Origin: Pratylenchus scribneri
Lineage: Eukaryota; Nematoda; Chromadorea; Rhabditida; Pratylenchidae
Assembly: GCA_030063045.1 (NCBI GenBank)
Contig: JAQSEB010000060.1
Span: 434,001 to 498,000 of the forward strand
Direction of reading: 5' to 3'
DNA: 64,000 bases
Numbering within the stretch: the stretch's first letter is position 1; each line of letters starts with the position of its first letter. The position numbers and the translations under genes are program-made. The notes under the pieces were generated by a model that made no database searches, was not told the origin of the DNA, and saw only the letters and a list, made by a program, of their open reading frames with translations. Of this stretch, positions 22,728-32,700 are shown piece by piece.

Positions 22728-24823
22728 ATGGATCAAAATAATAGTGGAGGATTTGTTGATGAGGATGAACTGAATGAATCCGATTTTACGGCTGTTTCAT
22801 CCATTGGAATGGATATGAAACAAATTGTCGATAAAATTCAAAAATTGGAGGTAAATTTTTAAAGCCAAAATTAATAATTATTAAATGCAGGACATGGCCA
22901 AGAAAAATGCGCAGGGAAATGGCAATGTTGGTGATCAATCTGCTGGGATGATGCAAATTGTTTGGCAAATGGGCAAGGAAATTGGTGAATTGAAGAAAGA
23001 AAACGAAGGATTGAAGGATGGAATGGCCAAAATGATGAAGGCTTTTGATGAATTAAAGAAGGCAAATGATGGATTGAAGGAAGAAAAGGGCCATGAAATT
23101 GAAGAAATGAAGAAAGAAAATGCAGAAAAAAATCTTGAAATTGAAGGAATGAAAAAAGAAAATGCCGACGGAATTGCCAAAATGATGAAAGATTTTGAGG
23201 AATTGAAGGGAGAGTTCGAGAAATTAGCTGGAAGGAATAAAGAAGGAAAATGCTGACGGAAATGCCAAAATGATGAAGGCTTTTGAGGAATTGAAGGAAG
23301 AAGTCGGGAAATTGGGTGAAGCAAATGACAAATTGAATGATGAAAATGGCCAATTGAAGGATGGAATGATAAAAATGAAGAAGATAATTGCAGAAATGAA
23401 ATTGGCAAAGCAGAACGAGAAGCACGACATTGAAGATTTGAAAGAAGAAGAAGTAAAATTGAAAGAAAAGATGTGCGAATTGGAGGGAAAAATTGAAGAA
23501 GTAAGATTCTATTTTAATTTGCAATTTTAATTGAATTGGAATTAATGAAAATTTATTTAAATATCTCAAAAATAGAATAATCAAAATTATCTGAAAAGAT
23601 TGGATTCAATTTTTTATTTCAAAATTTTTTAAATTTTACGAGTTCTTTAACAAATATTTTTTTTTCCACAATTTTTTTTATATTATTTCTTTTCTCAACC
23701 AATGTTTTGGGAAAAATTCCCAAAAATTTCCATGTATATATTGACATTCCTGTCAGATTTTTGATATTTAAAAAAACAAAATTTTCGAAATTATTTTATG
23801 CAAATTTTAATTTTACAAATCTATTGAATTTAAAAATTAACCGAATTATAATATAAATTTTCCTTTCTTTTCCTAAATTATAATTATAACATTATTAACC
23901 CTTTTTTAAGGAAAATGCGACGAACAACAAATTTATTCTTGAAATTTCAGATGTCCCAGATGACCGAACAATTCGGCGGAGTTGAATGGACCAAATACAA
24001 TTCTAATGAATTCAAATTGGATTCAGCACATTGTGGACCGAAATTGGCAATTTCCGAAGGAGGACTCGTTGCAAAGCATTCCGGTTACATCCATGGTGGG
24101 AAATCAGGAAATAGGAAAAATATTTTCATAATAATTTTTAGAATGGAATTCTGTGCTCGCCAATTTGCCAATTCCATCATTTAATTTGAATAGCAGCAAT
24201 AAACCAAGAATTGTCTTCTACTTTGAAACTCAAATTGTCAACTTATCAAATACTATGTAAAATTAATTTGAATTTTATGATAAGCGCCAAATGATTTTTA
24301 CATTTGCATTTTTAAGCCCAATCAATTCTCACTAATGAAAATTCTAATTGACCAATAATTTATGCATTATTCAGGAATGGTGATGGCATTGTAATTGGAT
24401 TTTGTGAACAACAATTTCCAACGGAAAGCAATTATGTTGGGTACGAGAAAAATTCAATCGGGATTGGGGATAAAGATGGAATTTGGATTGGCGGAAGCTA
24501 CATTAAATTCAAAAATAACGTTGAATATTTCAAAGAAGGGGATTTTATTGGACTCGGAATAATCCATCAACTAAATTCCAAAATGGAATGTTTTGCCACC
24601 TGCAATGGAAAATTGCTGGGTAAAATTATTAATTTTAAATTTTTAAATAAAAATTTAGGAAAGAAAATATAATTTAAATTCAGGGAAGTCAGAAATCCCG
24701 CCAAATTTTTCGAATCTCCAAATTTACCCTGCTATCAATTTATACTATACTGGCGATTTAATCCGCGTAAATTTTGACAAGGAAAATTGCCAATTCAAGG
24801 ATTTCGGACAGATTCTTCAATAA
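22728..24823 (+). CDS. Coiled-coil/SPRY protein, type I, with a frameshift in the coiled-coil exon
   Basis: Exons 22728-22850, 22891-23500, 23951-24095, 24142-24256, 24375-24619, 24684-24823; TAA 24821-24823. Exon 2 is 610 bp, one more than a multiple of three. The frame runs into TGA near 23254 and continues in the +1 frame (KAFEELKEEVGKLGEAN) to the donor at 23501. Alignment with an internal copy of the same heptad block places the indel near 23232. All splice sites are consistent with the paralogues and the SPRY exons are open (MSQMTEQFGGVEWTKYNS, YFETQI, IGFCEQQFPTESNY, NSIGIGDKDG, GDFIGLGIIH, MECFATCNG, IYPAINLYY). Either a recent pseudogene or a one-base sequence error. The TWNG motif reads TCNG. 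Confidence 0.75.
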
Positions 24824-25759
24824 TGGGAAGAAACAAACAGGGAAAAAAGGAAAATGAATCAAATATCAAACAAATTTTGATGATTTTTAAATCTTAATTT
24901 ATTTTCCATTTGATCTTTTTAAAATCTTTATTATTAATTTCCTTATCAATCTTTTAACTTTATTTCATTTAATAAGCATGTAAACATTTGATGATTTAAG
25001 TCCACATCTCGAAGATAATGGCTAAATTTGTTTTATTTTGACCAGAAAAATTTTCTCCAATTTGCTAATTTTTCGATTTAATTTAATGCAGTTTTCTTTG
25101 TCTTCTCTCAATAATGCTCATCAAAATTCAAAAGTTTACTATTTAATTATCTTTAATTGAATATTTTAAATAATTTCAACATTCCAAATTGTTTTTAAAT
25201 GAATAAAGCTTGTTAAAACAGAGGCATTATTATTTTTTAATTGGAAAATAAATAGATATTTTAAGAAAATTAAAATTAATTAAGTATTAAATTTAATTAA
25301 ATGGTAGGAAATTAATTAAATTAAATTAGAAAAATTGCCTTTGGAATTTGGCAATTTGTCGAAATTAGAATTTATATGAAATAATTGGGATAACTTAATT
25401 CAATCCTTTCACCAAAATCGGTCATATAGACATATTTATTTGCCAAAACATAAACTATTCAAGAAATATTCCCATGCCAAAATTAAAAATTCATCAAAAT
25501 ATCAGCCAAAATAATTTATCATTGTGAAAATCGGTTGAACAAAAGCCGACAAAGCAAACAATTAATTTATTTATTTATCGAGATAAATAAATAATACGAA
25601 AATCGAAAACGATGAAATTAGAATGAATGTAGTTTTGTTTTCAGTTCTTTAAATTAGAAAGAATAAGAAAATTAATAAATTTATTAAATTAAAACAAACT
25701 CCATCGTTTGTGATTTTATTTCGTCTTTCTTCTCTTCTACTTCTTTTTTCACTTTTATT
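24824..25759. other. A+T-rich intergenic, 3' ends facing
   Basis: Between the stop of the + strand SPRY gene and the stop of the - strand gene. Long A/T stretches with several AATAAA-type words on both strands; no supported exon, RNA gene or repeat. Confidence 0.5.
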
Positions 25760-28700
25760 TCATTTCCCATTTTTTGAATCCATCAAAATTTTGCCCAACT
25801 TTTGCATCACAAAACCAATGGCACTCGAAGTCTCTCCGGATGTCTCATCATTCCAAAATAGGAAATCCTATAGTGGAATAAAAGATTAAATTTTGAGAGT
25901 TTAAATCCAAAAATTAAATAAAATAAATTTTTTTTCGTATTTTATTCTTCATAAATTTAATGAAAAATAAAAATTTTTATAAATAGTAAAAATTTCCTAT
26001 CAAATTTTCACCTCATTTCCACATTCCTTTACGATGATGGCATCATCACAATTGTTGGCCTGAACAAATTTGATGAGGTCCAGTGGCGATTCGAAATTTT
26101 TGGCCGGATGTTTTGAGAGCAAACGGCCAAATAATTCAGTGACCTTAAAATTACGAAAAAATGTTTTAATAATTTAAAAATATTATTAGATCCAGCTTAT
26201 AAAAATTTTCAAAAATTAAATTAAATTTTCCAAATTAACCAAAAAATTATCAGAACCTTAAGTGGACTTTCCATTCGAACGTAGACAAAAATTGTGGCCA
26301 ACAATTCCAATTGGGTTTTCAACTGAAAATTAATAAAATTGATATTTTAAATAATTATTTTATGAAGCATTTTTAAATTGATTAAAATAATTTTTAATTA
26401 ATTTTTTAATTTTTAAATAATCTAATGACTTTACCTCCTTTTCTTCCACTATTTCCTCCTCTTCTTCCACCGGATATTGTTCCTCTTCATCATCGTATTC
26501 TTCTTCTTCCTTGTCATCATTCCACCCTTCCTCGTCCTCTTCCTCCTCATCATCATCGTTGTCTCCTTCAAAATCCACTCCTTCTTCTCCATTCTCATCC
26601 TCAAAAACGTCAACCAATTTGTCTTCTGATTTACTATTTGGACGATCGGATTTCTAGAAATTTAAAACTATTTATATTATAGCCGAATACCAAAATTTTT
26701 CCATTGGGGTTTACCTCCCCTAGGGCCTCTCCATAATTTTACTTCTGGTTAGTGGCTACCCAAATTTTGGTTGCTGTTAAAATTTAAATACTCGTCCTTC
26801 CTTAGAGCATTTTGATATTATAATTGGCCAAATTATAATTGGTAAGTAGAAAATTATGACCAAAAAAGAATAAGAAAAATTTCCCAATTTTTGATTTATT
26901 TTGCCGATTTAGGTCATAATTTTTGTAATTTTTTATAAAGTAATCTATAATTCTCTCTCTCTAATAAATTCTATATCAATCTTCAATCACACCAGTATAA
27001 TGCTCTTTAAAAGCTAGTATTGACTTTCAAGCTTTGAATTTTTAGAAAAAAATTCTTTCCTACTCAGACTGATTTAAATTATATTTTTTAAAATTTATTT
27101 TATTAAATAAATCTAATATTGTTGGAGTACCTTGAATTCCTCCTTCGATGCCTTCTCCTGCACTTTCTCATTCGGCATTATTCCTCTGCCTTCTTTGGCA
27201 CTTTTCACCGAATTCTTTTCGGCTTCTTCCACTTCCATCGAATTCTTTTCGGCTTCTTCTTCCACCTTCTTATCCTCAACTTCCTCATCATCCGAAATGT
27301 CCAACATCAATTTCGACGGAGTTTTTGAAGTTTCACCAATTTGTTTTGCCTTCGATTTTGTCTTTGTTCCATTCGATTGGGTAACGATGGCTTTCTTAAC
27401 AGAATCCTCAGTATTTGCAGCAGCCTCAAATTCTGCTGAGTTTTCATCGCCCATTACTTCTGCAAAAAAAAATAAATTTTAAAAAGTGTGAAAAACTTCG
27501 ATTTTGAGGACCCATCCCATAGTTCTTGGAATTGGAAGGGAGAACTTTTGGCTTTTTCTTATTAGTCCTTTAAAGCTCTACAAAATCCGCTATAATTTGT
27601 TTAAAAAATGTTCATAGATTAAGGAGTTAGATTCACTAATTTTCCCAATTTTTGAGGGGTTGAAAAATCCCTATAGGGTTTTTGCCCCTTTTATGGTTGG
27701 AGAGGTTGATGCTCAATTATTCCTGACTGAGCCCTGTTGGAAAAAATATATTTTAAATAATAGAAATAATCCAAAAAAACATTAAAAAACACAAATAAGT
27801 TGGTTTTAGTTCAGTGTATCTAAAATGTAAGGCTCTATTATACCAAAATAAAACCGACGGTTAAGGTAAAATCATCGGTACTTATCGTTTTAGGGTTTCG
27901 GTTAGGATTTGGGTTTAGGATACACGTAAGATGATTCTCACCCCCACCCTATCCGTAACCTAACCCTGACTGAACCTAACCAGAAATATGTATGACAAAC
28001 CAAAGGGGGGAATCTTCACTTTCCAAAAAAGGGGATACAAACTGGATAAGTGCCAAATCAAAACTAACCTTCAATTGAACATTTCAATTCCATATAAAGT
28101 GACCCAGTCTTTGCTGCATCCGTTTTCCTGTGGAATTTGAAAAATTTTAATATTTTCTTTAAAAATTTAAAAAAATTTTTTAAATAGATTTAATGCATAA
28201 TTTACAAAAGAAAAAACACAAAAATTGTCAAATTTTTGGACCAAATTCTATGTTTTTTTCCTCAAAATAAATGGCAAAATTTTTTTGCTAATTTTAAAGT
28301 TTTTCCCTCAAAATAAAATTTTAATATATAAAATATAAATTTACAAAATAACTGTGTCGGCCATGAATTTTTGGAAAATGGGCATGACGTGACGTAGACC
28401 AAAAAGAGAGCGACATTCCTGCAGGAAGGGGGAAATATTTAAAAAATATTTTTTTGAGCATTTTAAGATTTTAAAATTAGATAAGCCAGAAATTTCCAAA
28501 AATTATTTTAAAAATTCCAATAAAAAATATTTCATTTCTGGCCAAAAAATTAATTATATTCCAATTTTAAATTATTAATTTTAAAAACTTGCCTCCTTGT
28601 TAAATTCACGTTTATAGAGGCGAAAATAACATTTTTGCAAATCTTGGATGCCAATAAGTTCCTTCTCCTTGCTCAGATGGGCCAAACAGCGAAGAATGCG

Positions 28701-29096
28701 GCGACAGCCCTGATTAAAAATAATTTTAGATTAATAAAAAAATATTAGTATATTTATTATTTTTTTTTTGTTAATAATTTTATTTCCAAAATTTTTAAAA
28801 TCTATAAAAAATAATAATTTTAAAATTTTTAATTTTTTAAAACATATAATTTTAATATTTTCAATTTTTTAAAACATAAAAAATAATAATTTTAATTTTT
28901 CTAATTTTTTAAAATCTATAAAAATTCATAATTTTAATATTTCTAATTTTTTAAAATTTATTATAATTAATAAAATTTAATTGTTCTAATTTTTTTAAAC
29001 TATTTTAAGATTAATCATTTTAATTTTTTTATTATAATTTTCACTCACCAATTCGGCTTTCTGATCCTTTGTCATTCCTGCCAATTCGTTGTCCAT
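25760..29096 (-). CDS. Acidic-linker protein A, possible LOTUS/winged-helix-like ends (383 aa)
   Basis: Nine exons on the minus strand, high to low: 29049-29096, 28593-28709, 28345-28418, 28069-28127, 27131-27459, 26435-26653, 26257-26322, 26012-26143, 25760-25867; ATG at 29096, TGA at 25760-25762; 384 codons in frame. The N-terminal ~100 residues (CRRILRCLAHL, IGIQDLQKCYFRLYKREF, MPIFQKFM, TGSLYMELK) form a small helical-plus-strand domain. The middle is acidic and low complexity (DISDDEEVEDKK; NDDDEEEEDEEGWNDD). The C-terminal ~100 residues contain ELLATIFVYVRMESPL, VTELFGRLL and LDLIKFVQANNC. Both ends look like ~80-residue winged-helix modules of the LOTUS/OST-HTH kind, but this is a fold-pattern guess. 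Paralogue of the gene at 29780-35676. Exon 2 uses a GC donor (GCAAGT). Confidence 0.75.
27835..28065. repeat. Degraded foldback remnant in intron
   Basis: CGGTACTTATCGTTTTAGGG on the left and ATACAAACTGGATAAGTGCC on the right are related inversely, and the same pair flanks 57.97-58.24 kb. Centre has ACCCTA/TAGGGTT-like words. An old member of a foldback family, inside intron 4 of the minus-strand gene. Confidence 0.45.
28740..29040. repeat. A/T simple-sequence intron
   Basis: Runs of TTTTAATTTTTCTAATTTTT-like sequence filling the first intron of gene A. Similar A/T low-complexity tracts fill 29890-30270 (AAAAATTAATTTTAGTGCC-like blocks) and 34940-35285 (AAAATTTTGAATATTTTT-like blocks) in gene B introns. 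No coding content. Confidence 0.6.
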
Positions 29097-29779
29097 ATTG
29101 CACTCGTTTTATGAAGTCGTTCAATTCAAAAATAGATAAAACTTTAAAAATTAATTAAAATAAATTTTGAATTAAAAATTGAATAGAAAATAAAATTGGA
29201 TGGCTTCCAATTTAAATTTTTTAAATTTTTTCAACAAATTTATCCGCCCCATTTATGTGTGAATTATGTGCGAACTGAGGAATAAAAGGAGCCAGTGAAA
29301 TTATTTTAAATATAATTAAATTGATCCGTAAATTAAATTAATAGAGAGAGTAAGGCTTTGAGAAATTCAAAAATGATTATTAAAATGCAACAAAATTATT
29401 GGACTGATTGATTGATCATTTCATAAAATCGATAAAATGGTAAAAGGTAAATTGATTTGGGGGATTGATTGATTGATTGACAAATTTATTGATGACTTAA
29501 TTAGATAAACATAAATAATGATAGTAAAATTGGTTGATCGGATTAATTGATTGATAAATTGAATTCATTGAAAATGAATAAACATTAAAATGGTAGCGGA
29601 AACTGGGCCAGAGAATAAATCGATTGGAGGCAAAGGACAATGCCGGAGTGGATAAATGATTAATTAAAAGATAATAAATTAAAATTAATTAAGAAAAGTT
29701 CATAAATGTCGTGAATTTTAACGAATTTCCCTGCATTTCTTTTCCATTCCTCCTCAATTTCTGCTCCTGGCTGGCTCAA

Positions 29780-32700
29780 TCATTTGTTTGTGGCCGCTGC
29801 ATGCAATGATTCGCCAATTTTGCATTGCAAATAGTCCAATTGTTCGATTTGGTCGGCATCCAAAATGAAGAGGGCCTTAAAAAATAATGGTAAAAATTGT
29901 AGGATTATTTTAAAAATATTTTTGGCTTTTTTTATATTTTTTACTTGATTTTTAATGGCAAAAAAATTTAATTTTGGTGTAAAAATAATATTTATAATTA
30001 AATGAAAAAATTAATTTATAGTAATAAAAAATTAATTATAGTGCCAAAAATTGCCAAAAAAATTAATTTTAATGCCAAAAAATTAATTTTGAGCCAAAAA
30101 AATAATTTTAGTGACAAAAAATTTAAAATTTAGTGTAAAAAAATTAATTTCAAGGCAAAATAAATTTGTTAAATTTTAGTAAAAAAAAAGAAATACCCTT
30201 CTTTAATGCCAAGAAAAAATAATTTTTACTAGCAAAAAATTTTTTATCCTAGAGCCAAAAAAATATTTTAATTCAAAAATTTCTTCCTTTTTACCTGATC
30301 TCTGGCCATTTCAAATTTGAGCAAATTGACTGCACCACAATGGCATTCCACAAATTGGATGAGAGCATCAGTGGATGGAAAATAGATGGCATATTCCAAT
30401 TTGTAGGCTTCACATTTTGAGAGCATTTCGTGCAGATCAGTGGCCTTGAAAAATTTGGGAAAAAATTAAATAAATGGATCGCATAAAAATGTAAGAAATG
30501 GACATTTCTGAATTTAATAGCACAATTCCCCGTGGTTGGCCGACACTTGCGGATCTGACACTTGCGGACGAAACGGTCTGGAGCCGAAGGTGATAAAGCT
30601 AGAGCAGCATTGTTTATTATACATTATTAGGCATACAATTAGCTACAAAATGATAACAAAAGGTTTGGTTAATGTTGAATATTTACCGATTTATGACCAA
30701 AAAACAGCCAAAAATACAATTTTAATTAAATCAACGGTTTTTTGCCAAAACTCAGTGAATATTCAACATTCGCCAATGTATTTGATGTCATTTTGTAGCT
30801 AATTTTATGCCTAATAATATGCTATAAACAATGCCACTCCAGCTTTACCACTTTGGGCTCCAGACCGTTTCGTCTGCAAGTGTCGGGTCCGCAAGTGCCG
30901 CAGTACGTTCCCGGTTGCTTTTACCTTATAGACACGGTGCATATGAACCAGTGTTGTGATGATGGCCAACATTTTGTATTTGAATGAATCCGGCGGCATC
31001 GGTGTGCCCATTCCTAGTTCAGGCACACTTTCGCTTGTGTCATTACTCTCCTTGGCTGCCTCATCAGTGGATTCTTCCTCATAATTGAAGGTCGATTCAT
31101 CTTCATCCTCACTTTCATCCTCATTGTCAGTAATGTCAAAAATATTTCCGGAGTCCGCGGTGAATTTGTTGGTCACAGGAACCAGATTCTTCTTCTCAAC
31201 CATTGATGGAATTGGTTTTGGCACAGAAGCAGACTAAAAAAATGAATTTTAAAATGGCAAATAATCATGTTTCTGCTTCCTGGTGTAATTTTGGATGCTG
31301 ACAAAAAAACCTTATTTTAGTGATAATTGTGGTAAGTTAATGAAAAAGAAGACCGGTCAAGTATGTCGGTCGGGTTAATCGAAAAAAAAACGTGAATCCG
31401 ATTCTCGGGTCGGGGTTTGCGGTTTTTCAAAAACAAGAAAAAAAAGAAAAATTTTTAGTTTAAAAATATTTAAAAAAATGGTAAAAGTCAATTTAAAACG
31501 AGTTATTTTAATAGATAATAAACTTATTTTTGAGGAATTTGCGATTAAGAAAAATAATCATTTCAGGCCTTGATGTCACGAAACCCGAATGGGACCAGAA
31601 AATCCCGAACCCGAGTTGAAAATGAAAATTCAGAAAAAAAATCTTCGCCGGATCTCGGGGCGGGTTGTTTTCCCGAATCAAACATACCTGAAACCTAAAA
31701 AAACTCGAATGGGAATGGGAACCCGAACCGTCTGTTCTCTATAGATAGACCCAGAGTGAAATTGGTTAAAAATTTTTTTTTGAAAAATTTAAATTAATTA
31801 ATTATAAAATGCACATTTTTAAAAAACAGATCTAAAAAATTAAATGGGTTTTATGTAAAAATCAATAAAAAAAAATTTTTGAAAATATTTCACTTGATTT
31901 ATTTTAAGAATTTTTATTGAGGAAAAATTTTATTTACAAAATCATAAAAATTCACTTATTCAATTACCAATGCAGATGATAATGATGAAGATGCCTTTGT
32001 TGTTGGTGCCTTCTTTCCAACTGTTTGACCATCAATCATTTTGGAACTTTTAAGCATACGATCATTTGCGGCCAAATCATAATCATTTTCCTTCTCTTCC
32101 TCTTCCTTCTCTTCATCCTCAAATCCATTGTCTTCACCATCCTTATCATCTTCTTCTTCATCCTCCTCATCGTTTTGTTGTTTCTGCATTTCGGACATTT
32201 CCTCTTTTTCCTCATCTTCATCATCGGAATAGAGGCCATCGGCATCGGCTGGCTGTTTTGGTTTGACAATGACGTGTTTTGAGGATAATTTGGTGACGGA
32301 CTGTAATTTTATTGTCAAAAATTAAATAAATTTTAAATAAAAAAATAAAAATGGAAATGAGAACTCAAAAAAATACACTAATTGAAAGAATTTATTATAA
32401 ACTTTTTCCATTTTTTTCCATTTTTGAATTAATTTAAACATAATATTTTTTTATCAATGAGAAGAGGAACAAGTAAATTTTTCAAAATTAATTGCTTGAG
32501 GCAATTATTTAATTTAAAATTTTCCCTTAATTTTCCACCAAATCATTCCCCCTCCCCGCTCACTTTTGCACTATTTGGCGGCACAAATTGTCCATCGTCC
32601 TCTTCTTCGTCTTCATCATCGGAATAGAGGCCATCGGCATCGGCTGGCTGCTTTGATTTGACACCGACGACATCAGCAGTGAAGGATTTTAAGGTGGACT

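Noticed and set aside
26425..27482. Plus-strand Pro/His- and Phe/Ser-rich ORFs
   Set aside because: Antisense shadows of the acidic exons of the minus-strand gene A.
30536..31224. Coding extension of gene B exon into 30811-30924
   Set aside because: A good donor (GTAAAAG) ends the exon at 30925, and the rest is a foldback element.
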